Shown here in pieces: positions 7,976 through 16,334 of a DNA stretch of 27,024 nt (its first letter is position 1; each line of letters opens with the position of its first letter). The position numbers were made by a program, and so were the translations under genes. A model generated the notes under the pieces. The model did not search any database. It was not told the origin of the DNA and was given only the letters and a program-made list of their open reading frames with translations. The stretch comes from JARYLZ01 sp964388275 (lineage in GTDB: Bacteria > Bacteroidota > Ignavibacteria > SZUA-365), in the NCBI GenBank assembly GCA_964388275.1, contig CAYLZD010000043.1, positions 1 to 27,024 on the forward strand. The letters are read 5' to 3'.

Positions 7976-8153
7976 ATCATTCAAATGAATTAGTGTATAA
8001 TCTACTAAATGCGCCCGCTCTGAACAAAGTTCCCCGGCCAGGATCAGAGTTGCAGGGCTTAATCCTTTGACACGGCGATTCCGGTGTTTGCATGGCAGCG
8101 GTTCATTCCGTAGAATCACGAGGCAATCGCCTGAAACGTAACGGAGCAAAGCA
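7976..8153. other. divergent intergenic region (redoxin operon / dapD)
   Basis: This should contain both promoters of the divergent genes. A TATAAT lies at 7996-8001 on the + strand with no -35 at the right distance. A TTGACA lies at 8067-8072 with no acceptable -10. On the - strand, TTCAGA is followed 17-19 bp later by the AT-rich ATTATACA, a weak candidate for the redoxin operon. A short inverted repeat, ATTCA-AA-TGAAT, overlaps the region just before the redoxin start. None is strong enough to call separately. Confidence 0.35.
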
Positions 8154-8987
8154 ATGGATATACGCAGCCACATCGCCGGAATACTCGAAATGGATCCTAA
8201 GCAGGCGGACGATAAGGGCAAGTCAATGCTGGCGCCTGTGCTCGATCAGCTTCGTTCCGGCGCGCTGCGCGCCGCGAGGCGAATAGACGGCGACTGGGTC
8301 GTGGATACGGATGTCAAAAGGATAATCCTCTGGGCATTCAAGGCGGGATCCTTGACCGACTACGGATCCGGTAATCCCATATTTTCCTTTACGGACAAGG
8401 ATACGATTCCGGTTCAAAGTTTCAAGGCGATCGACGGCCGCCGCATTGTCCCGGGCGGAACGACTATCAGGGATGGGGCGTACGTGGCGCCAGGCGTCAT
8501 CGTTATGCCGCCTTCATATATCAACATCGGAGCTTATGTGGATGAAGGCGCGTTGGTGGACAGCCACGCCTTGGTAGGTTCCTGCGCCCAGATCGGGAGG
8601 AATGTGCATTTGAGCGCCGCTGTACAGATCGGCGGCGTGCTTGAACCGATAGGCGCTTCTCCCGTGATAATCGAGGAGGACGTGATGGTAGGCGGCAACA
8701 GCGGCATTTACGAAGGGACTATTGTCCGTCAGGGCGCAGTCATCGGAACCGGCGTGATACTGACCGGATCCACTCCGGTGTACGATTTGGAGCGGAACGC
8801 GATTTATCGCAAGACGGAGGGGCATCCACTGGAAATTCCGGAGCGGGCGGTCGTCGTTCAGGGCGCAAGGCCTGCTCACGGAAGCTTCGCCGGCCTCCAC
8901 GGAATACACCTTTACACGCCTGTCATCGTCAAATACCGGGATCGGAAGACCGATGCTGCGACGGCTCTGGAAGAGGCGTTGCGGTAA
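8154..8987 (+). CDS. dapD: 2,3,4,5-tetrahydropyridine-2,6-dicarboxylate N-succinyltransferase
   Basis: Succinylates tetrahydrodipicolinate in the succinylase branch of lysine and meso-diaminopimelate synthesis, feeding peptidoglycan; cytosolic trimer. The 277-residue length matches DapD. An N-terminal helical domain (VVDTDVKRIILWAFKAGSL) precedes a left-handed beta-helix of hexapeptide repeats from about residue 105 (IRDGAYVAPGVIVMPPSYINIGAYVDEGALVDSHALVGSCAQIG). The conserved GGVLEPIGASPVIIEEDVMVGGNSGIYEG block and a C-terminal cap follow. The ATG at 8154 has CGGAG about 9 bp upstream. It stands between two intergenic regions, divergent from the redoxin operon. The first 30 residues (repeated acidic/basic, QADDKGKSMLAPVLDQL) are less conserved, but this start is the best supported. 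Confidence 0.96.
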   Translation: MDIRSHIAGILEMDPKQADDKGKSMLAPVLDQLRSGALRAARRIDGDWVVDTDVKRIILWAFKAGSLTDYGSGNPIFSFTDKDTIPVQSFKAIDGRRIVPGGTTIRDGAYVAPGVIVMPPSYINIGAYVDEGALVDSHALVGSCAQIGRNVHLSAAVQIGGVLEPIGASPVIIEEDVMVGGNSGIYEGTIVRQGAVIGTGVILTGSTPVYDLERNAIYRKTEGHPLEIPERAVVVQGARPAHGSFAGLHGIHLYTPVIVKYRDRKTDAATALEEALR

Positions 8988-9170
8988 GCTCCCATCATAC
9001 GCCAGGTGATTTCCCGCATCCGGGGATCATGGCAGCGCAATTCCGGACCCGGCACGGAATTCTTCGAAATCGGCGCGATGCGGGCGCATCATACCCTCTT
9101 TCGAAGGATCGCTTGTCATTTCCGTACTCTTTGCATACATTAGCTATACTATACTCCCGTGACCCGACTT

Positions 9171-9199
9171 TTCACATTCACTGTGGGAACGCTTATAAT
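9171..9199 (+). promoter_or_regulatory. sigma-70-type promoter for rpsA
   Basis: A -35 element TTCACA (9171-9176, one mismatch to consensus) is followed by exactly 17 bp and a perfect -10 TATAAT (9194-9199). It lies 36 bp upstream of the S1 start codon, giving a leader of about 30 nt that contains the ribosome binding site GAAGG (9223-9227). It is the best promoter match in the window. Confidence 0.82.
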
Positions 9200-9235
9200 C
9201 CACGGGAATGACGACGAAAACCGAAGGCATCACTG

Positions 9236-11440
9236 ATGCCGGATATTCATTCAAACCAAATGACCATGACGAACGATCCCATCAACCCCGACCATGATGA
9301 GCCGATTGCGCCCATCCATGAACCCCAACCCTCACCGATGTCAAACGGCACAGACGCTTCGCAGCAGACTGAAGCTCCTTTGACGACGCAGGAACTCCAA
9401 TCATCCGACATAACCGTGTCGGCCACGCCGGTCGAAACAGGCGCGCCGCAGGAAATCATCGATTCCCCGGTTCCCGCATCAGGCCAAATTCCGGGCTCAT
9501 CGTCAACCGATGTCACAGCGGAGACGAGCGCTTCTTCAATGCCCGCCGGTGATTTTCAGGCAGCGGAGAAAGGCGCCGACTCGACCGAAGCCACGGACGG
9601 GACCAGGACGGCGGAAAATGCCGCTGAAGAAGCGACGGCTGAAGCGGTTGCAGGCGGGGAGGACAAACCCCAGAGACGGCGCGGCCGCAGGCAAGGGCCC
9701 ATGATGAGCGCGGAAGACGCACAGCCGCTGTGGGATGAGCTCCACGATTCTTTCGAGAACCTGAACATGATCGAAGTCAATTGTGTGCGATCCATACAAG
9801 GCGGCGTAATCGTCTCATACAAGGGTCTTGAAGGTTTCATCCCGAAATCTCACTTCCTGCTTGAGACACGCGTTGAACAGGGCGACATGAATTCATTCAT
9901 CGGTCAAAATGTGCCTGCCATCGTGATAGAAATGTCCGACTTCGATAAACGGCGATTTGTTTGCAGCAGGAAGAAAGCCATACGCCACGCGAGGTTTCTC
10001 GAAATTCACAAGGGAGATCTCATGGAAGGCGTCGTCAGGTCGGTCACCAATTACGGCGCTTTCGTGGATCTGGGCATCGTCGACGGACTGGTTCATATTT
10101 CCCGTCTCAGTCGGATTCGCGTCGCAAATCCGTCGGAAGTGGTCAAGGTCAAGGACCAAGTCAAAGTTCGCGTCGTGGATGTGGATGTGAAGAACGAGCG
10201 GATCTCTCTCAGCATGAAGGAGTTCTCGGAAAATCCCTGGACGAACGTGCAGGAGAAGTACCCTATCGGCTCGCTCGTGAAAGGCAAGGTGCGCAATCTG
10301 ACGGATTACGGAGTCTACGTTCAGCTCGAACCGGGCATCGTCGGCATGATCCATATTTCCGACCTCTCCTGGACACGGCGGCTTTACCATCCTCACGAAG
10401 CCGTGCGCGTCGGACAGGATATAGAGGCCAAGGTTATCGACATCCGCAGTTCGGACAAGCGCCTTTCCTTGAGCGTAAAAGCTATACTGCCTGATCCATG
10501 GCCTCGACTGGCGAATATCTATCATCCGGGGGCCGAATCCGCGGGGACCGTCAAACGTATTATGGAAGCTGGCGCCATAGTGGCATTGGATTATGACATC
10601 GACTGCTTTGTTCCGCGAGGAAAAATCGGCGGTCCAAGGCGGGGACCCAGAAGAGGAGCGGGGGAACCTTTGAGCATTAAGCTCGGCGACGTCGTGCAGG
10701 TGAAAGTGATAGAAATGGACGCCGAGAAAAAGTCGCTTATATGCTCCATTGTGCGCGAAGAGGAATATCGCGAACACGAAGATTCATCACGCGGCGGTTA
10801 CAACTTGAAGCATACGGAATCCGATCGCGCCTATACGCTCGGCGATATCCCCGCTCTGAAAAATCTGTTCAAGAATCAGGGCGGCGACCCTTCGGTCGAA
10901 ACTGCGTCGCTTTCAACAACAGCTCTGGAGAGTGCTGCTGTCGCTGAAACACCTCCGGTCGTTGAAACACCTCCGGTCGTTGAAACACCTCCGGTTGCTG
11001 AAACACCTCCGGTTGCTGAAATTCCCGCAACTGCTGAGACACCGTCGTTTACTGAAGCTTCTGCTGTTGTCGAAGCCCCGCCGGCAGTTGAAATTCCCGC
11101 AGCTGCCGAATTCTCTATCGAAGGCGGTTCCCTCAATGTATCGGGCGATACATTCGCGGGAAGCACAAATCCGGAAGGATCGGAAGCTGGTGTTGAAGCA
11201 TCGGCGGCATCGGAGAGCATTGCCCGGGAGCAGTTGAAGCCGGACGCGGCGGATGCCGGTCCGTCTGAAGCGGATACCGCGACAGAGAACAAACACGTCC
11301 CTTCCGTCGCCGAGAGCGATGTGGCGGATGCGGTTACACCTGCAGCCGGGGCAGCGGCCGCTGATGTCTCGGCGGAAGAACCTGGTACTGAGATCGCCGC
11401 GAAGGCGGAATCAGACGACGAGGAAGCGACGAAGAGCTGA
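9236..11440 (+). CDS. rpsA: 30S ribosomal protein S1 with long low-complexity tails
   Basis: S1 binds mRNA on the 30S subunit and helps initiation on structured or weak-SD messages. This 734-residue form has four recognisable S1 (OB-fold) domains. They lie at about residues 178-250 (divergent), 261-327 (VTNYGAFVDLGIVDGLVHISRLS), 345-415 (LTDYGVYVQLEPGIVGMIHISDLSW) and 432-505 (degenerate, with a basic GGPRRGPRRG insert). E. coli S1 has six. The N-terminal ~150 residues are acidic and Ser/Thr/Pro/Ala-rich, ending in the basic patch RRRGRRQG. The C-terminal ~210 residues are Ala/Glu/Pro-rich and carry six-residue VETPPV-type repeats. Start at 9236 is supported by GAAGG 8 bp upstream; an ATG at 9260 has none. 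The gene is monocistronic, with its own promoter and terminator. Confidence 0.93.
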   Translation: MPDIHSNQMTMTNDPINPDHDEPIAPIHEPQPSPMSNGTDASQQTEAPLTTQELQSSDITVSATPVETGAPQEIIDSPVPASGQIPGSSSTDVTAETSASSMPAGDFQAAEKGADSTEATDGTRTAENAAEEATAEAVAGGEDKPQRRRGRRQGPMMSAEDAQPLWDELHDSFENLNMIEVNCVRSIQGGVIVSYKGLEGFIPKSHFLLETRVEQGDMNSFIGQNVPAIVIEMSDFDKRRFVCSRKKAIRHARFLEIHKGDLMEGVVRSVTNYGAFVDLGIVDGLVHISRLSRIRVANPSEVVKVKDQVKVRVVDVDVKNERISLSMKEFSENPWTNVQEKYPIGSLVKGKVRNLTDYGVYVQLEPGIVGMIHISDLSWTRRLYHPHEAVRVGQDIEAKVIDIRSSDKRLSLSVKAILPDPWPRLANIYHPGAESAGTVKRIMEAGAIVALDYDIDCFVPRGKIGGPRRGPRRGAGEPLSIKLGDVVQVKVIEMDAEKKSLICSIVREEEYREHEDSSRGGYNLKHTESDRAYTLGDIPALKNLFKNQGGDPSVETASLSTTALESAAVAETPPVVETPPVVETPPVAETPPVAEIPATAETPSFTEASAVVEAPPAVEIPAAAEFSIEGGSLNVSGDTFAGSTNPEGSEAGVEASAASESIAREQLKPDAADAGPSEADTATENKHVPSVAESDVADAVTPAAGAAAADVSAEEPGTEIAAKAESDDEEATKS
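10946..11107 (+). repeat. 18-bp tandem repeats encoding VETPPV-like hexapeptides in S1 tail
   Basis: Nine consecutive 18-bp units start at 10946. The first four are nearly identical (GAAACACCTCCGGTCGTT, then the same with GGTTGCT), and the following five are progressively degenerate (GAAATTCCCGCAACTGCT and similar). They encode E-[TIA]-P-x-[VAT]-[VA] hexamers in the disordered C-terminus of S1. The unit length keeps frame, so copy number can vary without frameshift. Confidence 0.9.
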
Positions 11441-11475
11441 TGTCATCATGCCGTCTGACGGCGGCTCGAATGTGA

Positions 11476-11508
11476 GGACGCCGGGCGTTTGCCCGGCGTC
11501 CGTTTTTT
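11476..11508 (+). terminator. intrinsic terminator of rpsA
   Basis: A perfect 11-bp GC-rich stem, GGACGCCGGGC (11476-11486) pairing with GCCCGGCGTCC (11491-11501), has a GTTT loop and is followed by GTTTTTT (11502-11508). It lies 36 bp after the rpsA stop codon. It is the clearest intrinsic terminator in the window. Confidence 0.95.
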
Positions 11509-11584
11509 CGGCGTCCGGCATTTCAACCGCGGTAGATGGTAGGCCCGATCTGTAAGGCCGGCATTAAGGCGGCCGTCGCATGGT

Positions 11585-11670
11585 CTGCCCGCCGCTGGCG
11601 GATTGTGAGTCCGGCGATGAAACGGGGCGCATCATGGCATCCGGCCTGCCCGCCACGAGCGGATGGTGAG
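11585..11670. repeat. pair of imperfect GC-rich direct repeats between rpsA and the cpoB-like gene
   Basis: Two copies of CTGCCCGCC-nnnn-GCGGAT-n-GTGAG lie at 11585-11609 and 11646-11670, 61 bp apart. The first contains a short hairpin, CCGCC-gct-GGCGG. The second is flanked by CATCCG/CGGATG arms (11638-11643 and 11660-11665). They lie between two convergent genes and may be a dispersed intergenic element or part of a minus-strand terminator. No T-run is evident. I see no gene in 11509-11679. Confidence 0.6.
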
Positions 11671-11679
11671 CCTGAATCG

Positions 11680-12618
11680 TCAGCGCATGCCGCGGAGTTG
11701 CTTTTGCGCCCTCGATCGATACTCTCCGTTAGGGAAGAGCTCGACTACTCTCCGATAGTCTTCTTTTGCGGCCGCGTTTCTCCCGAGCTTTTTATATGTG
11801 TTCGCCCGCATCATCAGGGCGGCTTCCTTCTTATCAGCGCCTCGCATCCCGATCACGGCGGAAAAGGCGCTGACCGCTTCCAGATATTTCCTGAGAGCGA
11901 AAAGGCACTCGCCTTTCCAATACCAAGCATTGTCATTCATGTCGTTTGGAGGATCCGTATCCGCCAACGCTTCGAACATTTGGAGAGCGCGGGTGTAATT
12001 GCGCCGGTTGAAAAGCGTCAGCGCCTCCTGGTACTTTGAAAGATAGCGGTCGCTTGCGGGTCCGCCCGACACCTCCGTCGGGGGAGGCTGGGCGGCCGGG
12101 TTGTCTCCGACCGGCACTTCAACTTTGCCGGAGGGCTGTTCCGGAAGCTTGTCGCTTCCTGGCGGAACTGCGGGCCGCCGTGATGCCGCGGCCGCAGCTT
12201 CCTCGGCGGGGCGCCGATCTTTCAAGGGCGTCGCGGACTTGGGATCTTTCTTTGCCTCCGCGGGATCGGGGCGCGCAGGGCTCGGTTCGGATGAACGAGC
12301 CTCTACCGGCACAGCGGCAACGACAGTGGCAGGCGTCATGGAAGGTTCAACAGCGACCACAGGAAGGCGGCCCTCCGCCGTCAGCTGTTGTCCCATTTGG
12401 CGGGCATTTTCCTCGAGCGACATTTTTTCCTGTTCGAGTGACGATATGCGTTGTGTCAAGGTCGCCAGTCTCGCGTTGCAGCTCTCTCGCAGAACCTCGA
12501 GCGAATCGATTCGCCGGCGGAGGAGAGAATTCTCCTGTTCCAGTTCCTCGATCGGCGCGCAACCTGCGAGCAATAGCAATGCAAGCGCTGGGAAGGATGC
12601 GATGGACAGGCGTTTCAT
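11680..12618 (-). CDS. CpoB/YbgF-like lipoprotein with coiled coil and TPR domain
   Basis: 312-residue envelope lipoprotein. The start at 12618 is preceded by GGAGAGGTG and begins the signal peptide ending in the lipobox LLAGC (Cys at about residue 20). A heptad-rich coiled coil follows (about 22-75: IEELEQENSLLRRRIDSLEVL, then ISSLEQEKMSLEENARQM). Next is a Pro/Ala/Lys-rich linker of about 110 residues. The C-terminal tetratricopeptide region (YQEALTLFNRRNYTRALQMFEAL, AWYWKGECLFALRKYLEAVSAFSAVI, ANTYKKLGRNAAAKEDYRRVVELFP) closes the protein. This is the layout of YbgF/CpoB, which couples Tol-Pal constriction with peptidoglycan synthesis; here the coiled coil is preceded by a lipid anchor. 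It is the last gene of the clpS-alaS-GGGPS run, 41 bp downstream. No tol or pal gene is in the window. Confidence 0.75.
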   Translation of the reverse strand: MKRLSIASFPALALLLLAGCAPIEELEQENSLLRRRIDSLEVLRESCNARLATLTQRISSLEQEKMSLEENARQMGQQLTAEGRLPVVAVEPSMTPATVVAAVPVEARSSEPSPARPDPAEAKKDPKSATPLKDRRPAEEAAAAASRRPAVPPGSDKLPEQPSGKVEVPVGDNPAAQPPPTEVSGGPASDRYLSKYQEALTLFNRRNYTRALQMFEALADTDPPNDMNDNAWYWKGECLFALRKYLEAVSAFSAVIGMRGADKKEAALMMRANTYKKLGRNAAAKEDYRRVVELFPNGEYRSRAQKQLRGMR

Positions 12619-12659
12619 CGGGTCACCTCTCCGTGTCTTGATTAATTGTGAGTGCGTTT

Positions 12660-13427
12660 TCAAATCGAATCCAAGGCGCCGTGGACGGCATCCGCGAAGC
12701 GGCCGAGCTGATCTCTGTGCTCGGGTTTTTCAAAATGGTTTCCGATCACGATCAGTGATGCGCCGGCGCGCACTTTGTCGGCAGCGGTTTCGGGCGTCCG
12801 AATTCCTCCTCCGACTATCAAAGGGATGGAAATATTCTCCGAGACAGCCCGGATCAGATCGTCGGGAACTGTCATTTCCGCGCCGCTACCCGCTTCCAGA
12901 TAAGCGAAGCGGAATCCGAGAATCTCGGCGGCCATGGCATGAGCTACAGCTATTTCCGGTTTGTGTCTAGGCAGGGGCCTTGTGCCGCTCATGAATTCCG
13001 TCGCCGTGACCGCGCCCGACTCCACGAGAAGATACGCGGTGGAAATGGCTTCAAGCTTGAGCTTCCTGACGATCGGGGCAGCCACGACGTGCTGCCCGAT
13101 CAGGGATTCGGGATTTCGGCCGCTCAAGACTGAAAGGAACAGAATGGCGTCCGCCGCCCCGTTCACATGATGGACGCCGCCGGGGAATATGACGACTGGA
13201 CGCTCAGTGGCGCTCTTCACCGCCGTAACCGTCAGAGAGAGATCGGGAGAGGGAGACAGACTGCCTCCCACGAGATAGCCGTCGACTTCCGCTTTATCCG
13301 CTTCGATGACCATTTCGGCCGCCGACTTTTCATCCCATTTATCGGGATCAAGCAATACATAAAGCAAAGGTTTGCGGGCGCGGTGAGCCGCGAGTACGAC
13401 GTCTTGAACCACTGTCGCTCCGCTCAT
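12660..13427 (-). CDS. GGGPS/PcrB-family prenylglyceryl phosphate synthase
   Basis: TIM-barrel prenyltransferase, 255 residues, that joins glycerol-1-phosphate to a polyprenyl diphosphate. In archaea this makes the first ether-lipid bond; bacterial members include PcrB (heptaprenyl) and a Bacteroidota group whose lipid products are poorly known. Visible signatures are LLDPDKW (residues ~23-29, Mg/diphosphate site), YLVGGSLS, VVIFPGG, YLEAGSGA and VGGGIRTPE, and the ending ADKVRAGASLIVIGNHFE forms the phosphate-binding loops. The ATG overlaps the stop of alaS (ATGA), so it is translationally coupled. Chain-length specificity and the fate of the product cannot be told from sequence. Confidence 0.9.
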   Translation of the reverse strand: MSGATVVQDVVLAAHRARKPLLYVLLDPDKWDEKSAAEMVIEADKAEVDGYLVGGSLSPSPDLSLTVTAVKSATERPVVIFPGGVHHVNGAADAILFLSVLSGRNPESLIGQHVVAAPIVRKLKLEAISTAYLLVESGAVTATEFMSGTRPLPRHKPEIAVAHAMAAEILGFRFAYLEAGSGAEMTVPDDLIRAVSENISIPLIVGGGIRTPETAADKVRAGASLIVIGNHFEKPEHRDQLGRFADAVHGALDSI

Positions 13428-16018
13428 GCCGCTGACGCCATGATAATTTCATCGGCCGCTGACAGAACCTCGTCCAGCCTGTCGATATCCTTGCCGCCTG
13501 CCGTGGCCATGTGCGGACGACCGCCGCCGCCGCCGCCCAGTTTTTTCGCCAGAGCGCCGACGATCTTTCCGGCCGCCAGCCCGCGATTTTTGATGAGGTC
13601 ATCGGTCACAACACAAACCAGCGACACTTTTCCATCGATGACGGCGGCGAGCAGACCGACACCCGAGCGCAATCTCTCCCGCAGTACATCCCCCAGGGCT
13701 TTCAACTGCTCGGAGTCGCCGGCCTGAACGCGGGCGATCACGAGGCGGGCCCCGTCCCATTCAGGGGATTTCTCAATGAGATTGGTTATCTGTTCGGCGC
13801 CCTTGTCGAGTTCCTCCCGCGACAATTCCCTTTCGAGCCTGCGGATTCTATCCTTCAACTCATCGGCAGCCGCTTCCTTTTTCGCTATTTCCCGCTCCAG
13901 GTCCACGATGTGTTTACGCACTCCCGTGCCGGTCACGGCTTCAATACGGCGGGTTCCGCCCGCGATACTTCCTTCGGAAAGGATCTTGAATATTCCGATT
14001 TCGGACGTGTTTCTGACGTGCGTCCCGCCGCAGAATTCCATAGACCATCCGGGCACTTCAATCACATTGACTCGATCTCCGTATTTGTCGCCGAAAAACA
14101 TGAGAGCTCCCATGTTTTTCGCTTCATCGAAGGCGACGTTCCTATGATGCCGGACCTCGACTGCCTCCAAAATCTTCTCATTCACGAGGTCTTCAATCCG
14201 GACCAGTTCCGCCTGCGAGACTTTGGTGAAATGCGAGAAATCGAATCGCAGCCGTTCCGGATCTACCATAGAACCGGCTTGTTGCACATGTGTGCCGAGA
14301 ACGGAACGCAGCGCCTTGTGCAGTATGTGGGTTGCGGTGTGATTCCGCATGATGGAGCGCCGACGCGCGGCATCGACCTTCACGTACACTGTGTCGCCGA
14401 GAAGCCCGGGAAATTCGGACTCCCCTTGCAGGATGTGGACGATGCTGCGGTCGTTCTTGAGAAGATCGACTACTTTCCACTCGACTCCTTGATGGACAAC
14501 CACACCGGAGTCGGAGACCTGGCCGCCCCCTTCAACATAGAAAGGCGTCTGGTCGAGCACCAGGTATGTGAGCGGTCCCTCCTTTCGGATGCCGATGATC
14601 TCAGCGTCAGCGGTCAGTGAGTCGTAACCGACGAACTGGAAACGGGACATGTCCTGGGGGAGGGTTTCCAGTTCGATTTCCACGCCGCCCGCGCCCTGCG
14701 GGAAAATGATCCTGCCTTTGGTCGCGGCTCGCGATCTTTCCTTCTGTTCCAGAAGGAGTTCCTCGAAGCGCCTCATATCAACAGCCAGCCCTCTTTCCTC
14801 GGCCAGCAGCGCCGTCAGATCGATCGGGAAGCCGAAGGTGTCGTAGAGTTTGAAGGCATCCTTCCCGCTCATAATGATCGTATCGGTCTTCTTCATACGT
14901 TGAGCGATTTCTTCGAATATTTCGAGTCCCCGGTCCAATGTCGCGTTGAAGGATTCCTCCTCGGCTTTTATAACTCGTTCGACGATTTCTCTTCCGGAGG
15001 CTAGTTCGGGAAACACTTGGTTCATTTCGCCGACCACCGTTTCCACGATGCGCCAAAGGAATGGTTCGCGCATTCCGAGCGTTCTTCCGAAGCGGGAAGC
15101 CCGTCTGAGAATTCGTCTGAGCACATAGCCGCGGCCTTCGTTGCCCGGCATGGCGCCGTCGGCGATGGCGAAAGTCAGCATCCGGATGTGGTCGGCAATC
15201 ACGCGCATCGCGACCTGCTCCTCCTCACCGCGATACGGAATGCCAGTTGTCTTTTCAATGCCTTTGATCAGCGGCACGAATACATCGGTCTCGTAGTTGG
15301 AGTTCTTTCCCTGAAGGACGGCGCAAATGCGCTCGAATCCCATGCCGGTGTCCACATGCTTTGCGGGAAGTTCGCTCAGGACGCCGTTATGGTCCCTGTT
15401 GTACTGGATGAATACGAGGTTCCAGATTTCCATTACGAACGGAGAACCGGCGTTGACAAGGGAAGCGCCGCTGCAGTCTCGGGTCAGATCGATGTGGATT
15501 TCGGAACAGGGCCCGCATGGTCCGGTGTCTCCCATTTCCCAGAAGTTGTCCTTTTCACCGAAACGATGAACATGGGCGGGATCGATGCCGGTCTCAGAGA
15601 GCCATATTCCGAATGCCTCGTCATCGTCGTTGAAAACGGTGGCGTGCAGCCGGTTCGCGGGCAGTTTCCAGATCCCGGTCAGCAATTCCCAGGCCCAGGT
15701 GATCGCTTCGCGTTTGTAGTAATCCCCGAAGCTCCAATTGCCCAGCATCTCAAAGAACGTGTGATGATAGGTGTCGCGGCCGACCTCCTCGAGGTCGTTG
15801 TGTTTGCCCGAGACTCTGATGCATTTCTGGGTGTCGGCCGCTCGTGTGTAATCCCTTGCGCCTGTTCCCAGGAACACATCCTTGAACTGGTTCATGCCGG
15901 CGTTGGTGAAAAGCAGGGTCGGATCATCATGCGGCACCACGGGAGCGCTCGGAACGATTCGATGTCCCTTTTCCTCGAAAAAATCCAGGAATGACCGGCG
16001 AATTTCGGATGAAGTCAT
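13424..16018 (-). CDS. alaS: alanyl-tRNA synthetase
   Basis: Charges tRNA-Ala and edits misacylated Ser/Gly-tRNA-Ala; cytosolic, 864 residues, normal bacterial size. The class II catalytic core opens with EIRRSFLDFFEEKGH, FTNAGMNQFKD and HHTFFEMLGNWSFGDYYK. The editing domain has zinc ligands HTATH (His560, His564) and CGGTH (Cys663, His667). A coiled-coil and C-Ala domain (ending LGGGGGGRPHMATAGG) closes the protein. It starts 19 bp after clpS, in the same orientation, and its stop overlaps the GGGPS start by 4 bp. The ATG start has no strong SD sequence but coincides with the conserved N-terminus. Confidence 0.97.
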   Translation of the reverse strand: MTSSEIRRSFLDFFEEKGHRIVPSAPVVPHDDPTLLFTNAGMNQFKDVFLGTGARDYTRAADTQKCIRVSGKHNDLEEVGRDTYHHTFFEMLGNWSFGDYYKREAITWAWELLTGIWKLPANRLHATVFNDDDEAFGIWLSETGIDPAHVHRFGEKDNFWEMGDTGPCGPCSEIHIDLTRDCSGASLVNAGSPFVMEIWNLVFIQYNRDHNGVLSELPAKHVDTGMGFERICAVLQGKNSNYETDVFVPLIKGIEKTTGIPYRGEEEQVAMRVIADHIRMLTFAIADGAMPGNEGRGYVLRRILRRASRFGRTLGMREPFLWRIVETVVGEMNQVFPELASGREIVERVIKAEEESFNATLDRGLEIFEEIAQRMKKTDTIIMSGKDAFKLYDTFGFPIDLTALLAEERGLAVDMRRFEELLLEQKERSRAATKGRIIFPQGAGGVEIELETLPQDMSRFQFVGYDSLTADAEIIGIRKEGPLTYLVLDQTPFYVEGGGQVSDSGVVVHQGVEWKVVDLLKNDRSIVHILQGESEFPGLLGDTVYVKVDAARRRSIMRNHTATHILHKALRSVLGTHVQQAGSMVDPERLRFDFSHFTKVSQAELVRIEDLVNEKILEAVEVRHHRNVAFDEAKNMGALMFFGDKYGDRVNVIEVPGWSMEFCGGTHVRNTSEIGIFKILSEGSIAGGTRRIEAVTGTGVRKHIVDLEREIAKKEAAADELKDRIRRLERELSREELDKGAEQITNLIEKSPEWDGARLVIARVQAGDSEQLKALGDVLRERLRSGVGLLAAVIDGKVSLVCVVTDDLIKNRGLAAGKIVGALAKKLGGGGGGRPHMATAGGKDIDRLDEVLSAADEIIMASAA

Positions 16019-16037
16019 GCTTTATTGACGGTGGTTT

Positions 16038-16319
16038 TTACATTTCGATTTGAGTGTGAAGGGCGATTTCCTCCAAAATCGCGCTGACGCGCAGGCAATC
16101 GGGCATGTCGCCGACATAGACACATGCCTTTCCTCTGGTGTGTACTTCATCCGCATATTCCATGCCGCGTTCATAACTGCATCCGACAGCCTTGACGAGC
16201 TGCAGAGCCACGTCCTCGAAGGTGTGAACGTCGTCGTTGTAAAGAATCACTTTCGCCGGGTGATCCGTCTCCGTTCCGTCGGTAACTTCTTGCTGAACGT
16301 CAGGCAGTTCGTGAGGCAT
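16038..16319 (-). CDS. clpS: ATP-dependent Clp protease adaptor ClpS
   Basis: Small adaptor (93 residues) that binds N-end-rule substrates and hands them to ClpAP/ClpCP. The core motif VILYNDDVHTFEDVALQLVKAVGCS is present, with the NDD and HTF residues that line the N-degron pocket. It is followed by GMEYADEVHTRGKACVYVG, whose His is conserved. The N-terminal ~20 residues are acidic and flexible, as usual. It is first in the clpS-alaS-GGGPS-cpoB-like unit. No SD sequence is visible before the ATG, and the predicted promoter would give a very short leader. No clpA or clpC lies in the window. Confidence 0.93.
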   Translation of the reverse strand: MPHELPDVQQEVTDGTETDHPAKVILYNDDVHTFEDVALQLVKAVGCSYERGMEYADEVHTRGKACVYVGDMPDCLRVSAILEEIALHTQIEM

Positions 16320-16334
16320 CGCTTTGCACTTTTC

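Noticed and set aside
7996..8001. Perfect TATAAT upstream of dapD
   Set aside because: No -35 element at 16-18 bp upstream on the + strand and no TGn extension; it may be chance in an AT-rich gap.
8067..8072. Perfect TTGACA upstream of dapD
   Set aside because: The sequence 15-19 bp downstream (TTGCATGG) is not an acceptable -10.
9893..10777. 294-codon minus-strand open frame inside rpsA
   Set aside because: Antisense to conserved S1 domains and without recognisable protein motifs.
13511..14620. 369-codon open frame on the + strand opposite alaS
   Set aside because: It lies antisense to strongly conserved alaS, has no recognisable motif, and reflects the codon bias of the opposite strand.
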